A stretch of DNA of 64,000 nt from the NCBI GenBank assembly GCA_947561585.1, contig CANNZV010000840.1, forward strand, positions 186,001 to 250,000, read 5' to 3'. Both the position numbers and the translations under genes were made by a program. Source of the DNA: Caprella mutica (taxonomy: Eukaryota > Arthropoda > Malacostraca > Amphipoda > Caprellidae). Below the pieces are notes generated by a model. It was not told the origin of the DNA and ran no database searches. It saw only the letters and a program-made list of their open reading frames with translations. This document shows, in pieces, positions 22,425-36,876 of this stretch (position 1 is its first letter; every line of letters begins with the position of its first letter).

Positions 22425-24030
22425 TAGGGATGAACTCTTACGGTGAAGAAAATTCATGCAATATCTATTTACAGTCAATACAAATAATATTCCACTGGGG
22501 ATGAACTCTTACGGTGAAGAACATTCATACAATATCTATTTACAGTCAATACAAATAATATTCCACTAAGGATGAACTCTAACGGCGAAGAACATTCATA
22601 TAATATCTATTTACAGTCAATACAAATAATATTCCACAAGGGATGAACTCTTACGGTGAAGAACATTCATACAATATCGATTTACAGTCAATACAAATAA
22701 TATTCCACTAGGGATGAACTCTTACAGTAAAGAATATTCATACAATATCTATTTACAGTCAGTACAAATAATATTCCACTGTGGATGAACTCTTACGGTG
22801 AAGAACATTCATACAATATCTATTTACAGTCAATACTAATAATATTCCACTAGGGATGAACTCTTACGGTGAAGAACATTCATACAATATCTATTTACAG
22901 TAAATACAAATAATATTCCACTAGGGATGAACTCTTACGGTGAAGAACATTCATACAATATCTATTTACAGTCAATACAAATAATATTCCACTAGGGATG
23001 AACTCTTACAGTAAAGAATATTCATACAATATCTATTTACAGTCAGTACAAATAATATTCCACTGTGGATGAACTCTTACGGTGAAGAACATTCATACAA
23101 TATCTATTTACAGTCAATACAAATAATATTCCACTGTGGATGAACTCTTACGGTGAAGAACATTCATACAATATCTATTTACAGTCAATATAAATAATAT
23201 TCCACTAGGGATGAACTCTTACAGTAAAGAATATTCATACAATATCTATTTACAGTCAGTACAAACAATATTCCACTGTGGATGAACTCTTACGGTGAAG
23301 AACATTCAAACAATATCTATTTACAGTCAATACAAATAATATTCCACTAAGGATGAACTCTTACGGTGAAGAACATTCAAACAATATCTATTTACAGTCA
23401 ATACTAATAATATTCCACTAGGGATGAACTCTTACGGTGAAGAACATTCATACAATATCTATTTACAGTCAATACAAATAATATTCCACTAGGGATGAAC
23501 TCTTACGGTGAAGAACATTCATACAATATCTATTTACAGTCAATACAAATTATATTCCACTAGGGATGAACTCTTACGGTGAAGAACATTCATACAATAT
23601 CTATTTACAGTCAATACAAATAATATTCCACTAGGGATGAACTGTTACGGTGAAGAGCATTCTTACAATAGTTTTTTACAGTCAATACAAATAATATTCC
23701 ACTATGGATGAACTCTTACGGTGAAGAACATTCATACAATATCTATTTACAGTCAATACAAATAATATTCCACTAGGGATGAACTCTTACGGTGAAGAAC
23801 ATTCATACAATATCTATTTACAGTCAATACAAATAATATTCCACTAAGGATGAACTCTTACGGCGAAGAACATTCATACAATATCTATTTACAGTCAATA
23901 CAAATAATATTCCACTAAGGATGAACTCTTACGGCGAAGAACATTCATACAATATCTATTTACAGTCAATACAAATAATATTCCACTAAGGATGAACTCT
24001 TACGGCGAAGAACATTCATACAATATCTGT
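22425..24030. repeat. 71-bp minisatellite, locus 1, about 22 copies
   Basis: Unit of 71 bases containing GGATGAACTCTTACGGTGAA, GAACATTCATACAATATCTA, and TTTACAGTCAATACAAATAA then TATTCCACTAG. The same unit in the same orientation makes arrays at 50928-51480 and 58550-60123. Locus 1 has its own variants (CTTACAGTAAAGAATATTC; CTTACGGCGAAG in the last units). Confidence 0.97.
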
Positions 24031-25258
24031 GAATAAAAATAGTTGAAATGCATAAATTATATCGAAAATGAGGCGAGGAATTCATTCAGGGCAATCATTA
24101 AAGCGGTTCTCGAGGTAGAATTTTTCGGCAGAGGCGTGCATGCCCCCAGGGACAAAGTTCTTTCTCGCTAAACACGCCTCTCCCCGAATTGTTTTTCCTC
24201 TTCTGTCAGATGCAGAGGCAATCCAACACCACAATGTTTGTTGTTGTTGATTTCTTTTGTTGTTTTGTGAGGGAGATGGACTTCTTCTGGTCGCGGCAGT
24301 AACACTTTTAATGTCTCAGAGCCAACAAATATCCGCTCTTTTCTTCCTGCAAGTAGAGTTACTGGGGTGGCTTTTGGACAGTCACTTCCATAATTATAAC
24401 CACAAAATCAAAGAAAAGAAAGGATTTTATTCACTGATGAATACAGTGAATACTAAACGTAAATGAATTTATTTATCAATAGATGTTATAATAAATAATT
24501 AAGATTGGTAATATAATTATGACTTGACAAATAGTTATGATTCAATCAATATTGATGGTTTAATTAATATTTTTGATTTAATAAATAATTATTATTTAAC
24601 AAACAATTATAATTTGATAAATAATTATAATTTAATTAAGGAATTTGAATAAGAAATTTGAAAGAATAACTTGTGATGAAGTTACGAATGGTTCTTTTAA
24701 ACAGTGCTACGGTACTAGAGTTTCAAATCGTAATATAGATATACTATCAATTTTATGGAATTATTATTTACAGTTAATTCCTTATTGCAATATCACTTTC
24801 GTTATTTTCGTTATTATAACAAGTTTATTATAAAATACGGGTTTGTAAATAATAATAAGAGAATTGTTAGAAATTATTCTATATGATATAATAATTAGCT
24901 ACGAAATTAAATGGTTATTAATCTTCTTTATAATTTAGAAAAATATTAACTTAATATGATTTTAAATTATCAGCATAATAGATTATTTATTTGAAAAATT
25001 CACATGTATTGAGATGGAAATTATTCGACTGAAATATTATAATTAATAAATAACATCAATAGAATAATCAATAAGAAGCAATTAGTCACATAGGAAATTT
25101 TTTTATTTAATTTAAATCAATTAACAAATACAATTTATTAATGTATATTTTATAATAATATATTAGTACGGAAATAAAAATTAGAAAGAAAAACTTGGAT
25201 AAATCGCTAACGATAATAATGAGAAAACTTTAAGATATATCTAACATAATAGTGTGAT

Positions 25259-25394
25259 TAGGGTAAGCTATGAATTATCGGACAGTTCTACTTTTTCGAT
25301 CATATAGGAAAATATTCAAAATATTTATTAAACTTTAGTAATTTGTTACATATCGAATATGTTGAATTGACCGATAACTCGGAACTTACTCGTA
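25259..25394. mobile_element. MITE family M1, copy C
   Basis: Starts TAGGGTAAGCTATGAATTAT and ends ACCGATAACTCGGAACTTAC then TCGTA. The ends are inverted copies of each other, abutting TA at both sides. About 136 bases, no open frame. Confidence 0.7.
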
Positions 25395-25523
25395 TATTAT
25401 TAAAAAAAATTCTTTTAGTTAGTTATTCATATAAACTCTTTAATTGAAAATATAAGAACAGTAAAGGATATGGATATAGAGACTAAACTTTGACCTTTAT
25501 TATATATATTCAAATTGTCTTCA

Positions 25524-25728
25524 TTCACTCTATTGTCTCTACTATCCCTATTGCTCTGTGGGCACTTCACTCTATTGTCTCTACTATCCCTATTGCTCTG
25601 TGGGCACTTCACTCTATTGTCTCTACTATCCCTATTGCTCTGTGGGCACTTCACTCTATTGTCTCTACTATCCCTATTGCTCTGTGGGCACTTCACTCTA
25701 TTGTCTCTACTGTCCCTATTGCTCTGTT
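25524..25728. repeat. 42-bp minisatellite, about 5 copies
   Basis: Unit CTCTATTGTCTCTACTATCC followed by CTATTGCTCTGTGGGCACTT and CA. A multiple of three, so several frames on both strands are open; these are artefacts. Shares a 17-base string with the 55-bp repeat at 16.2 kb. Confidence 0.95.
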
Positions 25729-26983
25729 CATGACTTTTATCAATAAGTGAGGGCTTAATATTTAAAATCTCTCTACATCATTTTCATATTTCAAAATATC
25801 CGAATCCTCACAATCACACCTCTCTTAAGAAAATAAATCCTAACACCTAAATACAAGGGATTCCTTTACTAAAAATAGAAATACTTCTAACAAAAGAACG
25901 GCGCGGTTATTTTGCCTGCACATATCAGGGGTAACTAGCGTGTCTAAATAGCCTCGGGGTGAGCGAAAAGGTACGACAACGAGTGAAATTAGAACCCCCT
26001 TTAAAGGTTCAACTTAGGAATGTCTTTGCTAAGAATTTATACTTGTGTTTATTTTGGTTCAAACTTTTAGCCTTCATTTAAGGATTCACACGACAGTTTC
26101 TTTTTCTGTTGTTGTGGATAAAATTGTACGCGCGGAGATTATCTGAGTGTTTTTATCCACTTGTGAATTAAGAAAATAATTTTTGAGATTAAATATAAAC
26201 AAACATTTGTAATACCATTGAAATTACCGAAAAAATGAACGATTTACAATCTATGCCCTTTATACTAAATATATGAATATTTACATAGGTACAAAGCTTA
26301 AATTATAATGAGATTTAAAATTTTAGATGAAGTATAAAAAATATTTGAAATATTCAAATTAACATGAAAATAAAGCCATTACACTCTATGCCATTTTTAC
26401 TAAATTTATATGTATTTACATGTATATGTATTAAAATTAATGAGATTTAAAAATTAGAAGTCTTTAGTAGACTAATTACACACTCCAGCACATCATATGA
26501 TCCTTTAAGTGCGGCATAACACTTCTAAACCAAACTAACCACATGATAACAAGCTTGCCATGTGTACCATAATAACAGTTTGCCCTCAGGAACTTTAATA
26601 ACTAGATTATGGGTAAAAGTAATAGGGGTTATTATCTTTAATGAGTTCAGAGTGTTTTCTAAATCTTACCTTTAGTGTAATTTGAAAGTTAAAGTTGTTT
26701 TGTAACCTCTGAGAAAATACCTTAGTATTGGAGTTTCTTATTTGCGAAAATTACTGCAAGATATTGTCAGTAATAAAATAGATTTAATTTTTGGCTAAAG
26801 AAATCATGGAATTTTACAATTAATGAATTAAATATTAAGAGAATATTAAGGGGATAAAATGTAAGCAACATAGATAGTGACGCTTCTCAGGACAACATTG
26901 TTTCAATATTGGAACAATGTTGTTACAAGAAACATATTTTCATGGGAATTTGTTGTTTTAATTCAAACATTCATTTCTGTCAG

Positions 26984-28302
26984 CTGGTTGAATTCTACTC
27001 ACTAGTGTCATTTCTGCCAGCTGTCAAATTCTACTCACTAGTGTCATTTCTGCCAGCTGTCAAATTCTACTCACTAGTGTCATTTCTGCCAGCTGTCAAA
27101 TTCTACTCACTAGTGTCATTTCTGCCAGCTGTCAAATTCTACTCACTAGTGTCATTTCTGCCAGCTGTCAAATTCTACTCACTAGTGTCATTTCTGCCAG
27201 CTGTCAAATTCTACTCACTAGTGTCATTTCTGCCAGCTGTCAAATTCTACTCACTAGTGTCATTTCAACCACCTAGTCGAATCCTACTCACCAGTGTCAT
27301 TTCTGCCAGCTGTCAAATTCTACTCACTAGTGTCATTTCTGCCAGCTGTCAAATTCTACTCACTAGTGTCATTTCTGCCAGCTGTCAAATTCTACTCACT
27401 AGTGTCATTTCTGCCAGCTGTCAAATTCTACTCACTAGTGTCATTTCTGCCAGCTGTCAAATTCTACTCACTAGTGTCATTTCTGCCAGCTGTCAAATTC
27501 TACTCACTAGTGTCATTTCAACCACCTAGTCGAATCCTACTCACCAGTGTCATTTCTGCCAGCTGTCAAATTCTACTCACTAGTGTCATTTCTGCCAGCT
27601 GTCAAATTCTACTCACTAGTGTCATTTCTGCCAGCTGTCAAATTCTACTCACCAGTGTCATTTCTGCCAGCTGTCAAATTCTACTCACTAGTGTCATTTC
27701 TGCCAGCTGTCAAATTCTACTCACCAGTGTCATTTCTGCCAGCTGGTCGAATTCTACTCACCAGTGTCATTTCTACCAGCTGGTCGAATTCTACTCACCA
27801 GTATCATTTCTACCACCTAGTCGAATCCTACTCACCAGTGTCATTTCTGCCAGCTGTCAAATTCTACTCACTAGTGTCATTTCTGCCAGCTGTCAAATTC
27901 TACTCACTAGTGTCATTTCTGCCAGCTGTCAAATTCTACTCACTAGTGTCATTTCTGCCAGCTGTCAAATTCTACTCACTAGTGTCATTTCTGCCAGCTG
28001 TCAAATTCTACTCACTAGTGTCATTTCAACCACCTAGTCGAATCCTACTCACCAGTGTCATTTCTGCCAGCTGTCAAATTCTACTCACTAGTGTCATTTC
28101 TGCCAGCTGTCAAATTCTACTCACTAGTGTCATTTCTGCCAGCTGTCAAATTCTACTCACCAGTGTCATTTCTGCCAGCTGGTCGAATTCTACTCACCAG
28201 TGTCATTTCTGCTAGATGGTCGAATCTTACTCACCAGTGTCATTTCTGCCAGCTGGTCGAATTCTACTCACCAGTGTCATTTCTGCCAGCTGGTCGAATC
28301 CT
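26984..28302. repeat. 36-bp minisatellite, about 37 copies
   Basis: Unit TGCCAGCTGTCAAATTCTAC followed by TCACTAGTGTCATTTC. A variant unit (AACCACCTAGTCGAATCCTA) recurs at intervals of about 250 bases near 27270, 27520 and 28030, showing block duplications. The 36-base period gives false plus-strand frames of up to 247 residues. Confidence 0.97.
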
Positions 28303-28833
28303 CTTATCGTAATTAGCTGGTCCTATAATTTCATCGAGAATAATTTTTTCTCTCTGCCTCAGCATCGAAGAAGAAATCTCATTAAGGTTCCTGAAACAAA
28401 AGAAATATGTATTCAGAAAATGAAACATGTCTCTAACAATTAATTATTATTTATATTGCAACGTATACTAACATAATTTCTTCAAATAGTGTAACTAGTG
28501 AATAATATAATTAAATCCATTACCAATATATTTAGCCCATGACAATAATTTATAGCTAACATATTAAAGAGAAAAATAACAGTTCTTCCTCTCAATTGTG
28601 GACCTAATATTAGTTCATTTTTTGCAATGATTTATTTTTGATAGATTGCCGACATCAAAGGAGACTATTATCCGTAGATTTTTCTAAAGAAATACACGAG
28701 AAAGCAATCAACATCAAAACAAACGGACTTCATATGGAAAATGAAGGGAAAGACGGGAAAATTATTGAGGAAATCGTTTCTGCGAACCTTCCTTGATACA
28801 ATTTATTATATTGTAATAGGGAGAGTATTTCAA
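28303..28833. other. Spacer between two large arrays
   Basis: AT-rich, about 530 bases. I see no exon, repeat or conserved motif. Confidence 0.6.
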
Positions 28834-31800
28834 TCAGGAAACTGTTAGCAATATAGGGACACAGTAAGTACTTCAATAAAGACACTGTTAGCAATATAAG
28901 GACACAGTAAGTACCCCAATAAGGACACTGTTAGCAATATAAGGACACAGTAAGTACCTCAAATAGGACACTGTTAGCAATATAGGGACACAGTAAGTAC
29001 CTCAATAAGGACAATGTTAGCAATATAAGGACACAGTAAGTACCCCAATTGGGACACTGTTAGCAATATAGGAACACAGTAAGTACCCAAATTGGGACAC
29101 TGTTAGCAATATACGGACACAGTAAGTACCCCAATTGGGACACTGTTAGCAATATACGGACACAGTAAGTACCCCAATTGGGACACTGTTAGCAATATAG
29201 GGACACAGTAAGTACCCCAATGAGGACACTGTTAGCAATATAGGGACACAGTAAATACCCCAATTGGGACACTGTTAGCAGTATACGAACACAGTAAGTA
29301 CCTCAATTGCGACACTGTTAGCAATATACGGACACAGTAAGTACCCCAATTGGGACACTGTTAGGAATATGGAGACACAGTAAGTACTCCAATGAGGACA
29401 CTGTTAGCAATATAGGGACACAGTTAGTACCCCAATAAGGACACTGTTAGCAATATAGGGACACAGTAAGTACTCCAATGAGGACACTGTTAGCAAAGGG
29501 ACACATTAGGTACCCCAATAAGGACACTGTTAGCAATATAGGGACACAGTTAGTATCCCAATCAGGACACTGTTAGCAATATACGGACACAGTAAGTACC
29601 CCAATTGGGACACTGTTAGCAATATAGGGACACAGTAAGTACTCCAATGAGGACACTGTTAGCAATATAGGGACACAGTTAGTACCCCAATAAGGACACT
29701 GTTAGCAATATAGGGACACAGTAAGTACTCCAATGAGGACACTGTTAGCAATATACGGACACAGTAAGTACCCCAATTGTGACACTGTTAGCAATATACG
29801 GACAAAGTGAGTACCCCAATTGGGACACTGTTAGCAATATAGGGACACAGTAAGTACTCCAATGAGGACACTGTTAGCATTATAGGGACACAGTAAGTAC
29901 TCCAATGAGGACACTGTTAGCATTATAGGGACACAGTAAGTACCACAATTGGGACACTGTTAGCAATGTAGGAACACAGTAAGGACCCCAATTGGGACAC
30001 TGTTAGCAATATAGGAACACAGTAAGTACTCCAATGAGGACACTGTTAGCATTATAGGGACACAGTAAGTACCCCAATTGGGACACTGTTAGCAATATAG
30101 GAACACAGTAAGGACCCCAATTGGGACACTGTTAGCAATATATGGACACAGTAAGTACCCCAATTGGGACACTGTTAGCAATATACGGACACAGTAAGTA
30201 CCCCAATTGGGACACTGTTAGCAATATACGGACACAGTAAGTACCCCAATTGGGACACTGTTAGCAATATACGGACACAGTAAGTACCCCAATTGGGACA
30301 CTGTTAGCAATATAGGGACACAGTAAGTACCCCAATGAGGACACTGTTAGCAATATAGGGACACAGTAAATACCCCAATTGGGACACTGTTAGCAGTATA
30401 CGGACACAGTAAGTACCTCAATTGGGACACTGCTAGCAATATACGGACACAGTAAGTACCCCAATTGGGACACGGTTAGCAATATGGGGACACAGTAAGT
30501 ACTCCAATGAGGACACTGTTAGCAATATAGGGACACAGTTAGTACCCCAATAAGGACACTGTTAGCAATATAGGGACAACGTAAGTATTCCAATGAGGAC
30601 ACTGTTAGCAATATAGGGATACATTAGGTACCCCAATAAGGACACTGTTAGCAATATAGGGACACAGTTAGTATCCCAATCAGGACACTGTTAGCAATAT
30701 ACGGACACAGTAAGTACCCCAATTGGGACACTGTTAGCAATATAGGGACACAGTAAGTACTCCAATGAGGACACTGTTAGCAATATAGGGACACAGTTAA
30801 TACCCCAATAAGGACACTGTTAGCAATATAGGGACACAGTAAGTACTCCAATGAGGACACTGTTAGCAATATACGGACACAGTAAGTACCCCAATTGGGA
30901 CACTGTTAGCAATATACGGACACAGTGAGTACCCCAATTGGGACACTGTTAGCAATATAGGGACACAGTAAGTACTCCAATGAGGACACTGTTAGCATTA
31001 TAGGGACACAGTAAGTACTCCAATGAGGACACTGTTAGCATTATAGGGACACAGTAAGTACTCCAATGAGGACACTGTTAGCATTATAGGGACACAGTAA
31101 GTACCACAATCAGGACACTGTTAGCAATATAGGGACACTGTTAGCAATATACGGACACAGTAAGTACCCCAATTGGGACACTGTTAGTAATATAGGGACA
31201 TAGTAAGTACCCCAATCAGGTCACTGTTAGCAATATAGGGACACAGTAAGTACCCCAATTGGGACACTGTTAGCAATATAGGGACACAGTAAATACCCCA
31301 ATCAGGTCACTGTTAGCAATATAGGGACACAGTAAGTACTCCAATGAGGACACTGTTAGCAATATACGGACACAGTAAGTACCCCAATTGTGACACTGTT
31401 AGCAATATACGGACAAAGTGAGTACCCCAATTGGGACACTGTTAGCAATATAGGGACACAGTAAGTACTCCAATGAGGACACTGTTAGCATTATAGGGAC
31501 TCAGTAAGTACTCCAATGAGGACACTGTTAGCATTATAGGGACACAGTAAGTACCACAATTGGGACACTGTTAGCAATATAGGAACACAGTAAGTACCCC
31601 AATTGGGACACTGTTAGCAGTATACGAACACAGTAAGTACCTCAATTGGGACACTGTTAGCAATATACGGACACAGTAAGTACCCCAATTGGGACACTGT
31701 TAGGAATATGGAGACACAGTAAGTACTCCAATGAGGACACTGTTAGCAATATAGGGACACAGTTAGTACCCCAATAAGGACACTGTTAGCAATATAGGGA

Positions 31801-34346
31801 CACAGTAAGTACTCCAATGAGGACACTGTTAGCAAAGGGACACATTAGGTACCCCAATAAGGACACTGTTAGCAATATAGGGACACAGTTAGTATCCCAA
31901 TCAGGACACTGTTAGCAATATACGGACACAGTAAGTACCCCAATTGGGACACTGTTAGCAATATAGGGACACAGTAAGTACTCCAATGAGGACACTGTTA
32001 GCAATATAGGGACACAGTTAGTACCCCAATAAGGACACTGTTAGCAATATAGGGACACAGTAAGTACTCCAATGAGGACACTGTTAGCAATATACGGACA
32101 CAGTAAGTACCCCAATTGTGACACTGTTAGCAATATACGGACAAAGTGAGTACCCCAATTGGGACACTGTTAGCAATATAGGGACACAGTAAGTACTCCA
32201 ATGAGGACACTGTTAGCATTATAGGGACACAGTAAGTACTCCAATGAGGACACTGTTAGCATTATAGGGACACAGTAAGTACCACAATTGGGACACTGTT
32301 AGCAATATAGGAACACAGTAAGTACCCCAATGAGGACACTGTTAGCAATATAGGGACACAGTAAATACCCCAATTGGGACACTGTTAGCAGTATACGGAC
32401 ACAGTAAGTACCTCAATTGGGACACTGCTAGCAATATACGGACACAGTAAGTACCCCAATTGGGACACGGTTAGCAATATGGGGACACAGTAAGTACTCC
32501 AATGAGGACACTGTTAGCAATATAGGGACACAGTTAGTACCCCAATAAGGACACTGTTAGCAATATAGGGACAACGTAAGTACTCCAATGAGGACACTGT
32601 TAGCAATATAGGGATACATTAGGTACCCCAATAAGGACACTGTTAGCAATATAGGGACACAGTTAGTATCCCAATCAGGACACTGTTAGCAATATACGGA
32701 CACAGTAAGTACCCCAATTGGGACACTGTTAGCAATATAGGGACACAGTAAGTACTCCAATGAGGACACTGTTAGCAATATAGGGACACAGTTAATACCC
32801 CAATAAGGACACTGTTAGCAATATAGGGACACAGTAAGTACTCCAATGAGGACACTGTTAGCAATATACGGACACAGTAAGTACCCCAATTGGGACACTG
32901 TTAGCAATATACGGACACAGTGAGTACCCCAATTGGGACACTGTTAGCAATATAGGGACACAGTAAGTACTCCAATGAGGACACTGTTAGCATTATAGGG
33001 ACACAGTAAGTACTCCAATGAGGACACTGTTATTATTATAGGGACACAGTAAGTACTCCAATGAGGACACTGTTAGCATTATAGGGACACAGTTAGTACC
33101 ACAATCAGGACACTGTTAGCAATATAGGGACACTGTTAGCAATATACGGACACAGTAAGTACCCCAATTGGGACACTGTTAGTAATATAGGGACATAGTA
33201 AGTACCCCAATCAGGTCACTGTTAGCAATATAGGGACACAGTAAGTACCCCAATTGGGACACTGTTAGCAATATAGGGACACAGTAAATACCCCAATCAG
33301 GTCACTGTTAGCAATATAGGGACACAGTAAGTACCCCAATTGGGACACTGTTAGCAATATAGGGACACAGTAAGTACCACAATTGGGACACTGTTAGCAA
33401 TATAGGGACACAGTAAGTACCACAATCAGGACACTGTTCGCAATATAGGGACACAGTAAATACTCCAATAAGGACACTGTTAGCAATATAGGGACACAGT
33501 AAATACTCCAATCAGGACACTGTTAGCAATATAGGGACACAGTAAGTACTCCAATGAGGACACTGTTAGCAATATAGGGACACAGTAAATACTCCAATAA
33601 GGACACTGTTCGCAATATAGGGACACAGTAAGTACTCCAATGAGGACACTGTTAGCAATATAGGGACACAGTAAATACTCCAATAAGGACACTGTTCGCA
33701 ATATAGGGACACAGTAAGTACTCCAATAAGGACACTGTTAGCAATATAGGGACACAGTAAGTACCACAATTGGGACACTGTTAGCAATATAGGGACACAG
33801 TTAGTACCACAATCAGGACACTGTTCGCAATATAGGGACACAGTAAGTACTCCAATAAGGACACTGTTAGCAATATAGGGACACAGTAAGTGCTCCAATC
33901 AGGACACTGTTAGAAATATAGGGACACAGTAAATACTCCAATCAGGACACTGTTAGCAATATAGGGACACAGTAAGTACTCCAATCAGGACACTGTTAGC
34001 AATATAGGGACACAGTAAATACTCCAATCAGGACACTGTTAGAAATATAGGGACACAGTAAGTACCACAATCAGGACACTGTTCGCAATATAGGGACACA
34101 GTAAATACTCCAATAAGGACACTGTTAGCAATATAGGGACACAGTAAATACTCCAATAAGGACACTGTTTGCAATATAGGGACACAGTAAGTACTCCAAT
34201 AAGGACACTGTTAGCAATATAGGGACACAGTAAATACTCCAATCAGGACACTGTTAGCAATATAGGGACACAGTAAGTACCCCAATGAGGACACTGGTAG
34301 CAATATAAGGACACAGTTAGGACCCCAATCAGGACACTGTTAGCAA
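28834..34346. repeat. 43-bp satellite, about 128 copies, 5.5 kb, with nested higher-order repeats
   Basis: Unit GGACACTGTTAGCAATATAG followed by GGACACAGTAAGTACCCCAA and TTG. Rare variants recur at long distances. TAGCAAAGGGACACATTAGG is at 29491 and 31830 (2339 apart), and a GGGATACATTAGG variant is at 30616 and 32611 (1995 apart). This shows duplication of blocks of about 2 kb. The last 1 kb (from about 33.4 kb) uses a different variant set (TACTCCAATAAGG, GTTCGCAATA). Confidence 0.98.
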
Positions 34347-34669
34347 CATATGACAATTAAATCATTTAATTCATTTTCAGAGTGTCAATAGTAAATGTAT
34401 ACAATCATATAACTCAGTGACATCTCTTTCACCTCTGACATTAAATAAAATAATCAAGTTAGAGTTAATCTTGTAACAGCGGAGTGCATTTAAACAATTA
34501 ATTCATAATTCAATCATCCAATTAATCCTCCTAACTCTAACAAATTGAATGGAATTTTCTCTGGTAAGAATTACGTTAAGTGGACTAGGAAAAAAGTCTT
34601 CCATTGTTTTTTTAAAAAGTTGATAGAATGCCATTGATGAGCGTAATGTGAAAATGCGTAACGTGAATG

Positions 34670-34805
34670 AATATAAGCTATGTACGGTAATAAGCTTTGC
34701 ATGTTATGGTAACAAGCTATGAGTGCACGGTAATAAGCTATGAGTGCACGGTAATAAGAAATGAATATACGCTAATAAGCTATGAATGTACGGTAATAAA
34801 CTGGA
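34670..34805. repeat. 21-bp tandem repeat, about 6 copies
   Basis: Unit ACGGTAATAAGCTATGAGTG plus C, with diverged first and last units. Confidence 0.85.
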
Positions 34806-36039
34806 ACTGTATGGTAAAGATCTGAGTAAGGGTAATATGAAACAGTTTTGTACTATTATCAAGTTAAGAATTTAAAACAAACATTATTCAATATCACATC
34901 ATTTACTTATACTTAATAAACATTTCATATTAATAATAACCACATATACCTATATTTTTCACATCTTTTCCCCCCTCCCCCACGCCCAGATTTTGATTAC
35001 AATCTTTCGTTAGTTTATAATGCGACCGAAATAAAATGAATCCACTCGAGTATCCATTAAACTAAATTGAAATCTCTTTCCTAAATTACACCGCTATTAT
35101 TATTTGTCATGTAACAAAATAGAATTTGGGGAGACAATCCAATGGGGAAAAATTCCATCAAATCTTTCCTAGGACATAATGAAATATACCTATAAAATAA
35201 TTAAAGAATGAAGATTAATACATTAGATGAATATTACATAGAAAGTACACACAATTAATATTAATTTCTGGTCCACGGAAAATGCTTCTAATATTTCATT
35301 TACTTCAAAGAAACTGATTCTCTCATCAGTACAAATTATATATTATGTCATCAATCTTAGATAATGCATTTTGATTCAATTATTAACATACTTCAAATTT
35401 ATATATAAGGCGAGATAAGAATGAAAATCATGAGTTAAATTATAATCTCACATTTTCTTTCATTTGGTCGAAAAAGTGGAATCGTGCGCCTCACCCTGGA
35501 TTATAATGATACATGACAGGGGGCCTTAGGAGACGGAAAGATAATTCCAAAACTGTCTACTCCTGTTTGTATCAAAATGGGGACTAAAATGACCCAAATT
35601 TCAGTCTTGATGACATCAGAGTTTTTTGTGGAAGCCCATTAGCAGAACTCTCCATTAATCTAATAGTGTGACAGGGGCTCGTGCAACAATAGAAACATGA
35701 GTTACCACAGACATGATGATAGGTTTGATAGTTTGTTTGATATTGTAAGGAGCAGTTGATAGTTTTAGACAATCTTACAATGTTTTTGATAGTATTTTTG
35801 ATACTTTATAAACTATTGAAATTGTAGGTTTTTCGATAGTTATTTCTTTTTAAATTATATGATAGTTTTTTTTAAATATTTCTAGATATGATTAAAAAAT
35901 GTTGTTGATAGTACTTTCTAAAGAAAATTATTGGGTTTTCTAAAAAATTGTTTTTTTTATAGTATTTTCTAAGAATTATTCTTTTTATAGGCTTACAAAT
36001 GTTTATAAGGGTTATTTTTTATGTTTATATTTTGTTTTC

Positions 36040-36180
36040 TAGATACCTGCACGTATTATGGATTCCAAATAATATAGAACACAAATAGTAATTACAATTT
36101 AATCATTTTGTATATGATAGAAAATTTGGAACCAGTCTGATAGCTCAGATTTCATCCTATATTTTAAAACAGCACATTGT
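36040..36180. mobile_element. Possible decayed M1 element
   Basis: Contains the internal string GATACCTGCACGTATTATGG seen in diverged form in copies A and E. A right-arm-like end (AATTTGGAACCAGTCTGATA then GCTCAGATTTCATCCTA) follows. No clear left arm. Confidence 0.35.
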
Positions 36181-36876
36181 TAACAAGGTAGTTAGTTGAT
36201 ATTACCTGATCAAAAGACAATTGTATTTATTTTTTATAGAGACAGGATTGTACCTCAAAACGATTCTAAAATATTAAACAACATATGTAAATTTTGATGG
36301 GATACCTGCATAATATATGATTTAAAAATTATTCCGGGAAACATGGCAACGTAACTTGTATGGGCATAGATGCCAATTATAAAATGAAATTTTATAAAGC
36401 AAAAAAATTGTATACAATATTCAAAAATGAACTACATAAATACATTTAAATTTACTATTTCAATAAAAAAAATCGATTGGAACAATTCTTTCCAGAAACT
36501 ATTGAAATAAATATATATTACAATATTAAAATATGTGACTCTATTATATTAGAGTTACAATAATTATATTTAATAAACTTTGATATCAAAATCTACGGAG
36601 AATGCTTCTAATATTTAATTTACTTTAACAAATATAATCTTCATGCATTTTGTTGTCATATTAAATATTTCAAGATACGTTCATTCGATATAAGAGTTAC
36701 TGTTCCGTATGGAACTTTCATGAGTGAAGCTAAAATAGATCAATAGCACATGCTACGGCGTTAATTTAACGCACGCCATCTTTACACGTTTTTAAGTAAA
36801 AAGAACATTACGGTGAACTTGGAGTAATATTGGCACTAGCGACTTAAAATAGTGATTATCCGTCAGGAGTGAAGGA

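Noticed and set aside
26984..28302. Repeat proteins of 206-247 residues rich in LPAVKFYSLVSF
   Set aside because: 36-base minisatellite artefact in the GluCl interval; no non-repeat domain, plausible start or conserved end.
28834..34346. CRISPR-like regularly spaced repeats
   Set aside because: Whole units repeat with no unique spacers, there are no cas genes, and the setting is eukaryotic.
35584..35772. 62-residue minus frame
   Set aside because: No domain, and it does not match the missing GluCl exon in length, phase or content.
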